A stretch of 6,302 nt of DNA from a bacterium (GTDB lineage Bacteria; Patescibacteria; Paceibacteria; UBA9973; SBAW01). The position numbers and the translations under genes are program-made. The notes beneath the pieces are model-generated. The model saw only the letters and a program-made list of their open reading frames with translations. It was not told the DNA's origin and did no database searches. This document shows, in pieces, positions 1-4,604 of this stretch (position 1 is the stretch's first letter; every line of letters begins with the position of its first letter). Location of the stretch: NCBI GenBank assembly GCA_021825025.1, contig JAKAIP010000042.1, forward strand, positions 1 through 6,302, in the 5' to 3' direction.

Positions 1-408
1 AGGTGAGATGCGTTCAAGATTGGGGTTTGCCACATATAACTTATTTGCAGAGCCGGTTACTTTTCCTGTTACGCGCACATGCATGCCATCAGCATACATT
101 TTTGCAATGTAGGGTTGATGGAACCACATGAGCGCAATGCGCCCGGTTGCGTCACGAAGATATCCTTGTGAAATCGGAATCTTGTGCTTCCATGATTTTT
201 TGGTCTCAAGCTTTTCAAGCGTACCTACAAGGGATACGGATGCGCCAGGAGCAAGACTGTCTATTTGTGTCGCCGATCCGCTCTCCTCGTACCGGGAAGG
301 AAAATGAAACAGTAGATCTTCTATAGTCTCGATACCAAGCGTGTGAAGCGCTTCTTTCTGGAGCGCGGTCAGGCGGAAATGATCGGAAAGCGGGTCACTG
401 AGTTGCAT
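1..408 (-). CDS. recG: ATP-dependent DNA helicase RecG, N-terminal part (cut by window edge)
   Basis: RecG remodels stalled replication forks and Holliday junctions in the cytoplasm, reversing forks by ATP-driven branch migration. The 136 visible codons cover only the N-terminal wedge (OB-fold) region. Residues 21-41 (LHTLGIETIEDLLFHFPSRY) match the start of the family. An OB-fold strand series follows around residues 58-130, including LRDATGRIALMWFHQPYI (84-101) and a closing NPNLE (129-133), both typical of RecG. The helicase motifs lie beyond the window. The frame is open from the ATG at 408 to the edge. The ATG follows a perfect TATAAT (420-415) by six bases, which suggests a leaderless mRNA. 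No Shine-Dalgarno with normal spacing is seen. The gene diverges from the peroxiredoxin gene. Confidence 0.9.
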   Translation of the reverse strand, partial: MQLSDPLSDHFRLTALQKEALHTLGIETIEDLLFHFPSRYEESGSATQIDSLAPGASVSLVGTLEKLETKKSWKHKIPISQGYLRDATGRIALMWFHQPYIAKMYADGMHVRVTGKVTGSANKLYVANPNLERISP

Positions 409-414
409 CCCTTA

Positions 415-420
415 ATTATA
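415..420 (-). promoter_or_regulatory. -10 element of recG (leaderless)
   Basis: The minus strand carries a perfect TATAAT, followed by six bases (TAAGGG) and then the recG ATG. The expected transcription start, about seven bases past the hexamer, coincides with the A of the ATG. No convincing -35 is visible. Confidence 0.6.
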
Positions 421-425
421 TTTCA

Positions 426-455
426 TTGTTTTATCACAGGCGCGCGTGGTATATT
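426..455 (+). promoter_or_regulatory. Promoter of the peroxiredoxin gene (leaderless)
   Basis: TTGTTT (426-431) could be a -35, followed by an 18-base spacer and an extended -10, TGG-TATATT (447-455). Six bases later comes the ATG at 462. This geometry argues that translation starts at 462 on a leaderless mRNA and not at the upstream in-frame TTG at 426, which would lie inside the promoter. Confidence 0.6.
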
Positions 456-461
456 TTTCCT

Positions 462-1019
462 ATGACACCAGAACATAAGACGCCGCTCGGCGAATCAGAC
501 CATATTCCAGAAGTAGTATTTAAGACCCGGGAAGGGGATAAGGCGGTATGCGGAGATCATAGCGGACAGTGGAAGGATCTTGCTACTGCAGACATTGCCA
601 ATGGAAAGAAAATCATTATTTTTGGACTACCTGGCGCATTTACTCCAACTTGTTCTAGTACGCACTTGCCCGGATATGAAGCAAAGTACGACACATTTAA
701 AGAACTTGGTATCGATGAAATTTACTGTACTTCTGTGAATGATGCCTTTGTCATGGAACAGTGGGGAAATAGTCTTCGAATAGAGAAAGTAAAAATGCTT
801 CCTGATGGGAATGCAGAATTTGCACAAAAAATGGGTCTTCTTGTCCAAAAAGAAAATCTTGGTTTTGGGTATCGATCATGGCGTTACAGCATGCTAGTGG
901 AGGACGGCATAATCAAAAAGATCTTTGTTGAGCCGGGTATGGCGGATAACTATCCGCAAGATCCGTTTGAGGTATCTGATGCAGATACTATGCTCGCGTA
1001 TCTCAAAGGAAGTCAATAA
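462..1019 (+). CDS. Peroxiredoxin, Prx5 (AhpC/TSA, redoxin) family
   Basis: This is a thiol peroxidase predicted to reduce hydrogen peroxide and organic hydroperoxides in the cytoplasm. It has 185 residues from the ATG at 462, normal for a stand-alone Prx5 without a fused glutaredoxin domain. The active-site loop GLPGAFTPTCSSTHLPGY (residues 55-72) contains the P-x3-T-x2-C signature, with peroxidatic Cys64. SVNDAFVMEQWG further on is another Prx5 hallmark. Cys30 and a Cys in the EIYCTSVND strand are the only other cysteines I see. A resolving Cys cannot be assigned, so the protein may be 1-Cys and need an external thiol. An in-frame TTG at 426 would add 12 residues, but it overlaps the promoter and was not chosen. 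No clear terminator precedes the tRNA gene 42 bases downstream, so read-through is possible. Confidence 0.92.
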   Translation: MTPEHKTPLGESDHIPEVVFKTREGDKAVCGDHSGQWKDLATADIANGKKIIIFGLPGAFTPTCSSTHLPGYEAKYDTFKELGIDEIYCTSVNDAFVMEQWGNSLRIEKVKMLPDGNAEFAQKMGLLVQKENLGFGYRSWRYSMLVEDGIIKKIFVEPGMADNYPQDPFEVSDADTMLAYLKGSQ

Positions 1020-1061
1020 ATTTTTGGCGGCCACGCACTTTTGGTGTAGGGTATAGGACAC

Positions 1062-1148
1062 GGAGGCGTGGCTGAGCGGTCGAAAGCAGCAACCTGCTAA
1101 GTTGTTGAGGGGGAAACCTCTCCGAAGGTTCGAATCCTTCCGCCTCCG
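1062..1148 (+). tRNA. tRNA-Ser (anticodon GCU)
   Basis: The acceptor strands GGAGGCG (1062-1068) and CGCCTCC (1141-1147) pair perfectly, and G1148 is the discriminator base. The anticodon loop CTGCTAA is flanked by GCAAC and GTTGT and gives anticodon GCU, which reads the AGC and AGU serine codons. The T arm is GAAGG-TTCGAAT-CCTTC. The long variable arm (around TGAGGGGGAAACCTCTCC) is the class II feature expected of tRNA-Ser. The 3' CCA is not encoded (GCAGA follows), so it must be added by a nucleotidyltransferase. Confidence 0.97.
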
Positions 1149-1190
1149 CAGAAACGTGAGACGGTGTAATGCGACCGTTTCCTTTGGACT

Positions 1191-1199
1191 TGCTACAAT
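1191..1199 (+). promoter_or_regulatory. Extended -10 of the ICMT-family gene (leaderless)
   Basis: TGC-TACAAT is followed by six bases (CTCTCT) and then the ATG at 1206. The spacing is identical to that of the recG, peroxiredoxin, DUF5652-like and mliC-like genes. The -35 is weak or absent, as is common when the TG extension is present. Confidence 0.6.
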
Positions 1200-1205
1200 C
1201 TCTCT

Positions 1206-1760
1206 ATGACCATCTACAGCAGCATTCTCGGCGTCATCTGGGCCATATTCATTCTTGTATGGGTAATTGGTATGTTCTTTGCCAAGCGCACGGCACGGCG
1301 CTCCTGGATGGGGATTTGGTGGCGACTCGCTATCATCATGAGTGTCATCGCGCTCGTTCATTTCTTACACGGCTCGTCCTATCTCTCCGGCGCCGTGCAC
1401 TCGCCCGCACTCAATAGTATCGGACTTATGCTTGCTGCACTCGGCGTCGCTCTCGCGATATGGGCGCGTTTCTATCTCGGATCCAACTGGGGCATGCCGC
1501 TTACGGTCAAAGAAAATGCCGAGCTCGTGACGAGCGGCCCGTACGCTCACATCCGCCACCCGATCTACTCGGGCATTCTGCTCGCGCTCTTGGGCTCAAG
1601 CCTCGTCATTTGGTGGTGGGCTGTCATCTTTATCTGGTCATTCATATACTTCATCGCCTTCGCTACACACGGCGAAGAAGCGCTCATGTGTCAGGAATTC
1701 CCCGATACATATCCGACTTACAAAGCGAGAACCAAGCGCCTTATTCCCTGGGTGTATTAA
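1206..1760 (+). CDS. Isoprenylcysteine carboxyl methyltransferase-family membrane protein
   Basis: This is a 184-residue integral membrane protein of the ICMT / phospholipid methyltransferase superfamily, whose members transfer a methyl group from S-adenosylmethionine to lipid or prenyl substrates at the membrane. Hydrophobic segments lie at about residues 6-25, 37-55, 70-90, 120-137 and 138-153. The C-terminal signature is clear: SGPYAHIRHPIYSG (110-123) holds the RHPxYxG motif, and GEE at 156-158 precedes an FPDTYPTYKARTKRLIPW tail of the type that completes the cofactor site. The bacterial substrate is unknown, and membrane lipid or quinone-like molecules are possible. The gene is markedly GC-rich (one 60-base line, 1441-1500, is about 63% GC), with many CTC, CGC and GCG codons, unlike the AT-rich epimerase gene that follows. 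It starts directly after an extended -10, so it is probably leaderless. Confidence 0.85.
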   Translation: MTIYSSILGVIWAIFILVWVIGMFFAKRTARRSWMGIWWRLAIIMSVIALVHFLHGSSYLSGAVHSPALNSIGLMLAALGVALAIWARFYLGSNWGMPLTVKENAELVTSGPYAHIRHPIYSGILLALLGSSLVIWWWAVIFIWSFIYFIAFATHGEEALMCQEFPDTYPTYKARTKRLIPWVY

Positions 1761-1813
1761 GTTTAAATAATAGACTTTTTAAATCTATTTGATATTAAGA
1801 GGATTGTAATCAT

Positions 1814-1847
1814 AAAAAGACCTCGCCATTATGGGCGGGGTCTTTTT
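1814..1847. terminator. Bidirectional intrinsic terminator
   Basis: A 14-bp stem AAAAAGACCTCGCC / GGCGGGGTCTTTTT, with one U-G wobble on the plus strand, closes a 6-base loop (ATTATG). Five T follow the GC-rich stem on the plus strand and five on the minus strand. It can stop the methyltransferase gene from the left and the 49-codon minus-strand gene from the right, in a convergent arrangement. Confidence 0.92.
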
Positions 1848-1868
1848 GAATGTTGAAGGTGTGCAGTT

Positions 1869-2018
1869 TTATCTGCCCATCTCTCTGTTTGCAGCTTGTG
1901 CTTTGAGGTTTGCCTCCATTTGTGATGTGCCAGTATGAACGACACCAGCATTGTCACCTGCGAAGAAGGATTTCTGTCCTTCAGCGTTTGGTTGAGTTTT
2001 CTCGGTTGCTGTCTCCAT
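1869..2018 (-). CDS. Small hydrophilic protein of unknown function (about 49 aa)
   Basis: I do not recognise this protein. It is soluble-looking, without membrane segments or cysteines. It has a polar N-terminus (METATEKTQPNAEGQ), a GDNAGVVHTGTSQ centre and a likely short amphipathic helix at the end (MEANLKAQAANREMGR). The start at 2018 is chosen because AAAGGTGG (2033-2026) lies seven bases upstream as a Shine-Dalgarno; an ATG at 2024 is too close to it. An open frame continues up to an ATG at 2105, but that start lies inside the promoter. Promoter (2110-2082), a leader of about 57 bases, Shine-Dalgarno, ORF and terminator (1847-1814) together form a complete monocistronic unit, which is the main argument that the gene is real. 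Homologs are unknown to me. Confidence 0.6.
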   Translation of the reverse strand: METATEKTQPNAEGQKSFFAGDNAGVVHTGTSQMEANLKAQAANREMGR

Positions 2019-2054
2019 GCCCATTCCACCTTTCAGATCTTTTCTGCTGACATT

Positions 2055-2068
2055 CTTACGAACGTAAG
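2055..2068. repeat. Short perfect palindrome in the leader of the 49-aa gene
   Basis: CTTACG-AA-CGTAAG is a perfect inverted repeat lying between the predicted transcription start (about 2075, minus) and the Shine-Dalgarno. It could be a small 5' leader hairpin or a protein-binding dyad. It is short enough to be chance. Confidence 0.3.
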
Positions 2069-2081
2069 GTATCTGTAAAGA

Positions 2082-2110
2082 AATATGCCATGATATATTT
2101 TTCATGTCAA
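2082..2110 (-). promoter_or_regulatory. Sigma-70-type promoter of the 49-aa small gene
   Basis: The minus strand shows a perfect -35 TTGACA (2110-2105), a 17-base spacer, and CATATT (2087-2082) preceded by TGG, giving an extended -10 context. This is the only consensus -35 I found in the window. The predicted start near 2075 leaves a leader of about 57 bases before the ATG at 2018. Confidence 0.65.
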
Positions 2111-2227
2111 AGCTACCCTGTATATTTCAAAAATAGCTTATAAATTCGCTCGACAATATCTTTATTGAGTCTTACTAAAATATATATCCACTAACGGGAA
2201 GCTATACTAGATTCAGTTACTTATCGA

Positions 2228-2233
2228 TATAAT
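2228..2233 (+). promoter_or_regulatory. -10 element of the epimerase gene
   Basis: A perfect TATAAT lies 18 bases before the ATG at 2252. The expected start near 2240 leaves a leader of about 12 bases with no Shine-Dalgarno. No good -35 is seen. The rest of the 2106-2251 interval is AT-rich and shows nothing else I can support. Confidence 0.45.
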
Positions 2234-2251
2234 TTAAAACAGATAACAATA

Positions 2252-3007
2252 ATGAAAATAGCAATTACAGGCGGATCTGGTTTTGTTGGATCTAAATTAG
2301 CAAAGCTTCTAGTGCGAGATGGACACCAGATTCTCTCATTGGATCGCGCTGCTCCTAAGAAGCAGATAGAACAGGTTCACTACATAAAAACAGATCTTAT
2401 ACATGATCTGCCGATTGAGGAGTATCTATCATGTGATGCTGTTATACATTTAGCGGGAGTAAACATTTTTGGTCGGTGGACCCCAGCATATAAAAAACTC
2501 ATAGTGAGTAGTCGAGTCGAAACTGCAAAAGCATTAATACAAGCTGTTAAAAATGCTGGTAAGGGGCCTGGCGTATTTGTAAGTGCTTCGGCTGTTGGTT
2601 ATTACGGTGACGGGGGAGAAGAAGTCTTACTGGAAGGCTCTCCAAATGGCCGTGATTTTTTAGCACAAGTGTGTAAGGAATGGGAGCAAGTAGCAGCAGC
2701 ATCACAGAATGCTGGTATGCGATGGGTCTCTATTCGTACGGGCATTGTACTTGGTCCAGGAGGTGGCATGTTAGCAAAATTATTACCCATATTCAGATGG
2801 GGATTAGGTGGATCTATAGGAAATGGTAAGCAGTGGTTTTCTTGGATTTTTATGGATGATCTCTTGCGAGTGTATAAGACGGTGACCCTCGATCCTAGTT
2901 TTTCTGGTCCGGTAAATGCAGTATCGCCCCATCCAGTGAGAAATAAGGAACTAACAAAAGCGTTAGGAAGGGTTCTTCATCGACCAGCATTTTTTTTTAA
3001 TTCCTAA
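2252..3007 (+). CDS. TIGR01777-type NAD-dependent epimerase/dehydratase, frameshifted near the 3' end
   Basis: This belongs to the extended short-chain dehydrogenase superfamily, close to YfcH/SulA-type (TIGR01777) proteins. The cofactor is probably NAD(P) and the substrate is unknown. Visible landmarks are the Rossmann loop TGGSGFVG (residues 6-13), HLAGVNIFGRW (66-76), SASAVGYYGDGG (111-122), RTGIVLGPGGGMLAKLLPIF (162-181) and QWFSWIFMDDLL (194-205), all in family order. This reading frame ends at TAA 3005-3007 after 251 residues, just past RPAFF. The family's C-terminal domain continues in the +1 frame to TAG 3147-3149 (see the 3000-3149 entry). Removing one T from the T9 tract at 2990-2998 gives one continuous frame of about 298 residues, the usual family length. 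The frameshift may be a sequencing error, a true lesion or a slippage site. There is no Shine-Dalgarno; a TATAAT lies at 2228-2233. Confidence 0.85.
   Translation: MKIAITGGSGFVGSKLAKLLVRDGHQILSLDRAAPKKQIEQVHYIKTDLIHDLPIEEYLSCDAVIHLAGVNIFGRWTPAYKKLIVSSRVETAKALIQAVKNAGKGPGVFVSASAVGYYGDGGEEVLLEGSPNGRDFLAQVCKEWEQVAAASQNAGMRWVSIRTGIVLGPGGGMLAKLLPIFRWGLGGSIGNGKQWFSWIFMDDLLRVYKTVTLDPSFSGPVNAVSPHPVRNKELTKALGRVLHRPAFFFNS
2990..2998 (+). repeat. T9 homopolymer tract at the epimerase frameshift
   Basis: Nine T in a row occur exactly where the epimerase reading frame breaks. With eight T the frame reads AFFLIPNFLLKLVMGE and continues to the normal family end. A run of this length is prone to replication, transcription and sequencing slippage. 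Confidence 0.9.
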
Positions 3008-3149
3008 TTTTTTACTAAAACTTGTTATGGGTGAGCTAGGGAGCGTCATAACTATGAGTCAGAAAGTAGTACCAGAAATATTAGTTGCTCATCATTTTGA
3101 ATTTTTAACTCCTTCTATTGATCAAGCACTGCAAGAAAGTATCTGCTAG
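3000..3149 (+). pseudogene. Detached C-terminal part of the TIGR01777 epimerase
   Basis: From ATT at 3000 the +1 frame stays open to TAG 3147-3149. It reads IPNFLLKLVMGELGSVI, then MSQKVVPEILVAHHFEFLTP and SIDQALQESIC. This matches the usual TIGR01777 ending, in which RPAFF-xxP-xxLLxLxxGE leads to a glutamine-containing segment, a 'xxxGFxFxxPxxxxAL' strand-helix and the C-terminus. It has no start signal of its own and is best read as the 3' end of the gene beginning at 2252, separated by a single extra base. Confidence 0.8.
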
Positions 3150-3156
3150 TAATAAA

Positions 3157-3172
3157 AATACAATCTTGTATT
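3157..3172 (+). terminator. Weak AT-rich hairpin after the epimerase frame
   Basis: AATACAA-TC-TTGTATT is a perfect 7-bp inverted repeat eight bases after the TAG at 3149. It has low GC and no T-run, so it is at best a weak terminator or mRNA-end stabiliser. Confidence 0.25.
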
Positions 3173-3195
3173 CCTCATAGAACGTATTGGTATGA

Positions 3196-3222
3196 AAAGT
3201 GCCGATGAATCATCGGCACTTT
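3196..3222. terminator. Convergent terminator hairpin overlapping the cysH 3' end
   Basis: A perfect 12-bp stem AAAGTGCCGATG / CATCGGCACTTT encloses a 3-base loop. Read on the minus strand it ends in TTTT; on the plus strand only three T follow. It serves the cysH-like gene and possibly the epimerase gene coming the other way. The right arm contains the last three sense codons of the cysH-like gene. Confidence 0.75.
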
Positions 3223-3758
3223 CGAACATGTAACCCGCACTCTACTGTGGTTTTTTTGCCGGGGAATCCAGAAGGGTGTATCGGTAGAGCATGTTGAATA
3301 AGGTACAGAGCTGCTTCTGTTTGGGTCATACGCAGAAGGGGGTAGATGCATATACGACCATTTTCCGCTTCTGCGTGTTGAATTGTTGATCGGAAGCTGC
3401 TCTGGTCTCCACGAACTCCATACAGCACTGCTCGTGCATTGTATGTATCGAGTATGCGCTGCATCTCACCCGGTTTATCCTCTGCTTTATAACTGGGTAT
3501 AGTAATACCAAACCAGTTAGACAGCATTTCCTTGTACTGCCTATTTTCTGGTGTTACATCAGCAGACTCAAGATGAATGATAGGAATAGGGTGTTTGCTT
3601 TGCAGCACCATATGCAGCAGTATCGCCGAATTGGTGCCAAAACTTGTACTCATGACGAGTAGATTCCCAAATATCTTACAGGCACTCTGTATGATTTCTT
3701 GGGGATTTTTCTGGAGCCAGTAAACGTGCAAGTCTGCAGCGTTCTCAGTGGTATTCAC
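3210..3758 (-). CDS. cysH: CysH-like phosphoadenylyl-sulfate (PAPS) reductase, short form
   Basis: CysH enzymes reduce PAPS (or APS) to sulfite with thioredoxin or glutaredoxin in assimilatory sulfate reduction. The 182 residues show the PP-loop-like STSFGTNSA (37-45), the GVRGDQSSFR stretch (114-123) typical of substrate binding, IYPLLRMTQTEAALYLIQH (138-156) and the catalytic ECGLH motif with Cys174. No CC/CxxC cluster cysteines are visible, so it resembles the cluster-free (PAPS) type. It is shorter than E. coli CysH (about 244 residues): about 20 residues between the HP...GFP stretch and ECGLH are missing, and the tail HVRKCR is unusual. Translation starts at GTG 3758 with AGGAGG (3769-3764) five bases upstream, the best Shine-Dalgarno in the window. 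No other sulfate-assimilation gene is near, so a different thiol-nucleotide substrate cannot be excluded. Confidence 0.82.
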   Translation of the reverse strand: MNTTENAADLHVYWLQKNPQEIIQSACKIFGNLLVMSTSFGTNSAILLHMVLQSKHPIPIIHLESADVTPENRQYKEMLSNWFGITIPSYKAEDKPGEMQRILDTYNARAVLYGVRGDQSSFRSTIQHAEAENGRICIYPLLRMTQTEAALYLIQHALPIHPSGFPGKKTTVECGLHVRKCR

Positions 3759-3789
3759 GTAATCCTCCTGTTAGGAAGCGTCCTTCTGC

Positions 3790-3818
3790 ATGATAACGAC
3801 CAGTAATTGTATTGGCAA
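3790..3818 (-). promoter_or_regulatory. Promoter of the cysH-like gene
   Basis: On the minus strand, TTGCCA (3818-3813), a 17-base spacer and TATCAT (3795-3790) each match the sigma-70 consensus at five of six positions. The predicted start near 3783 leaves a leader of about 25 bases holding the AGGAGG site. Confidence 0.6.
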
Positions 3819-3854
3819 TACACTTTTTCAAAATAAAAATCTTGAAATTATACA

Positions 3855-3944
3855 ATGTACACGTATGATGTAATTGGGCGAGGTAAGACTGTTACTGTCC
3901 CTACAGATGCTCTGTCTGTTCTGGACCAAAGAGTAATTGTATGA
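3855..3944 (+). CDS. Possible 29-codon ORF or structured small RNA
   Basis: An ATG at 3855 opens a 29-residue frame (MYTYDVIGRGKTVTVPTDAL..., ending LDQRVIV) closed by TGA at 3942-3944, 19 bases before a strong terminator. The residue pattern looks protein-like: two strand-like stretches followed by a helix. The start signals are poor. There is no Shine-Dalgarno, and the best -10-like hexamer, TACAAT (3851-3856), overlaps the ATG, so a transcript from it would begin near 3863, after the ATG. The alternative is a non-coding RNA of about 125 nt. GGGCGAGGT (3876-3884) pairs with ACCTCGTCC (3945-3953) with one G-U, enclosing GTCC/GGAC and ACAGA-TGC-TCTGT stems. I cannot decide between the two, and I recognise no family. 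Confidence 0.3.
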   Translation: MYTYDVIGRGKTVTVPTDALSVLDQRVIV

Positions 3945-3963
3945 ACCTCGTCCGCCACTTTCC

Positions 3964-3988
3964 GGCGCACTGCATAGTGCGCCTTTTT
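3964..3988 (+). terminator. Strong intrinsic terminator
   Basis: GGCGCACT (3964-3971), loop GCAT and AGTGCGCC (3976-3983) form a perfect 8-bp GC-rich stem followed directly by TTTTT. It points on the plus strand and has no upstream plus-strand gene other than the 29-codon ORF or RNA, so it shows that the 3855-3988 interval is transcribed. Confidence 0.9.
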
Positions 3989-4022
3989 ATATAGCTTCAA
4001 ATCTTGCCATAGCAGGCAACAG

Positions 4023-4031
4023 TGGTACGAT
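4023..4031 (+). promoter_or_regulatory. Extended -10 of the DUF5652-like gene (leaderless)
   Basis: TGG-TACGAT is followed by six bases (TCGTGT) and then the ATG at 4038, the same spacing as in four other genes of the window. Confidence 0.55.
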
Positions 4032-4037
4032 TCGTGT

Positions 4038-4322
4038 ATGTATACACCAATGCACTATGGATTTGGCATGTGGGACTGGATGGCAGTTCCTTTTATCGGT
4101 CCATTGTTCGCAGTATTAGCAGTATGGAGTATTTTTTGGAAAGGTCTTGCACTATGGCATGCGGCACAACGCGATGAACCCTGGTGGTTTGTTATTTTAT
4201 TGGTTGTAAATACTGCCGGTATTCTAGATATTATTTACCTGTTTGCTTTCGCCAAGCTTACCTTCTCGACATTGTTCTCTTCAAGAATAAAAAAACACAC
4301 AGCAGTAAAAGATACACACTAA
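4038..4322 (+). CDS. Small membrane protein, DUF5652-like
   Basis: This 94-residue protein has two predicted membrane segments. The first is at about residues 16-38 (AVPFIGPLFAVLAVWSIFWK), the second at about 51-72 (FVILLVVNTAGILDIIYLFA). WKGLALWHAAQRDEPWWFVILLVVNTAGILDIIYLF resembles the DUF5652 domain I know from Candidate Phyla Radiation genomes, where a tryptophan-rich turn between two helices is conserved. The function is unknown. The basic tail RIKKHTAVKDTH is probably cytoplasmic. The start at 4038 is supported by the extended -10 six bases upstream; an in-frame ATG at 4050 would also be possible. A bidirectional terminator begins 12 bases after the stop. Confidence 0.8.
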   Translation: MYTPMHYGFGMWDWMAVPFIGPLFAVLAVWSIFWKGLALWHAAQRDEPWWFVILLVVNTAGILDIIYLFAFAKLTFSTLFSSRIKKHTAVKDTH

Positions 4323-4333
4323 ATTTTTGTTCC

Positions 4334-4366
4334 AAAAAAAAGACCTTGCCGCAGCAAGATCTCTTT
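4334..4366. terminator. Bidirectional intrinsic terminator
   Basis: AGACCTTGC (4341-4349), loop CGCA and GCAAGATCT (4354-4362) form a 9-bp stem with one mismatch. On the plus strand CTTTT follows, serving the DUF5652-like gene. On the minus strand a run of eight T (from A 4334-4341) follows, serving the 33-codon ORF or the radC operon. Confidence 0.82.
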
Positions 4367-4379
4367 TACGAAGGTGGTG

Positions 4380-4481
4380 TTACTTGCTTTGGCTCTGTTG
4401 AGCCGCGGCCCGAAGAGATTTGAACGGTTCGTTTGTGCTGATGGGATATACCGTTCCTTGGCTATCCATTGCAAAACTCAT
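4380..4481 (-). CDS. Possible small protein of 33 aa, unknown function
   Basis: The ATG at 4481 has GGAGG (4495-4491) nine bases upstream, and the frame runs to TAA (4382-4380), followed 17 bases later by a strong minus-strand terminator. The product begins MSFAMDSQGTVYPIS and ends in a polar, Gln/Ser-rich helix-like tail (SLRAAAQQSQSK). It has no membrane segment or cysteine. I know no family for it. A TATACT at 4507-4502 could be its -10, but its start would lie almost on the Shine-Dalgarno, and no good -35 is seen. It may instead be the last gene of the radC transcript, since only a weak hairpin separates it from the MFS-like gene. Signals on both sides support it; the short length keeps confidence moderate. 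Confidence 0.45.
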   Translation of the reverse strand: MSFAMDSQGTVYPISTNEPFKSLRAAAQQSQSK

Positions 4482-4501
4482 AGACCGAAACCTCCACCTG
4501 C

Positions 4502-4507
4502 AGTATA
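4502..4507 (-). promoter_or_regulatory. Possible -10 upstream of the 33-aa ORF
   Basis: TATACT on the minus strand (5 of 6 consensus) ends 20 bases before the ATG at 4481. There is no recognisable -35 and no TG extension. Confidence 0.3.
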
Positions 4508-4560
4508 TGTGCTAACTTCTTTTAAAACGGGGAAGTCTAACCGTATGCAGGAAAACATAC

Positions 4561-4580
4561 CACAATACATAAGGATTGTG
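4561..4580. repeat. Inverted repeat downstream of the MFS-like gene
   Basis: CACAAT (4561-4566) and ATTGTG (4575-4580) are inverted around an 8-base loop, 25 bases past the MFS-like stop. A loose T-stretch (TATGTTTTCC) follows on the minus strand. It could be a weak or leaky terminator. Confidence 0.3.
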
Positions 4581-4604
4581 TAGTCCACTTATTTACACCT
4601 TCTA

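Noticed and set aside
426..461. TTG at 426 as the start of the peroxiredoxin gene
   Set aside because: The 12 added codons overlap the -35 and -10, and the ATG at 462 fits the leaderless spacing and the family start.
1151..1181. Possible terminator after the tRNA (ACGGT...ACCGT, GAAACG...CGTTTC)
   Set aside because: The stems are short with long loops and no proper T-run, and they overlap the next gene's promoter region.
894..1361. A 155-codon open frame on the minus strand covering the tRNA region
   Set aside because: It is antisense to the tRNA-Ser and parts of two real genes. Its KDSNLRR...FRPLSHAS stretch is the classic false peptide obtained by translating the complement of a tRNA-Ser gene.
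1460..1792. A 110-codon plus-strand frame inside the methyltransferase gene
   Set aside because: It is an out-of-frame shadow; the 1206-1760 frame carries the clear family motifs.
2019..2105. ATG at 2105 as the start of the small minus-strand gene
   Set aside because: It lies inside the promoter, upstream of the predicted transcription start, and has no Shine-Dalgarno; the ATG at 2018 does.
3802..3942. Direct repeat AGTAATTGTAT at 3802-3812 and 3932-3942
   Set aside because: A few 11-base repeats are expected by chance in a window of this size, and nothing else ties the two sites together.
4184..4583. Plus-strand frames of 60-80 codons across 4184-4583
   Set aside because: They run through the DUF5652-like gene and a terminator, show no family resemblance and have no start signals.
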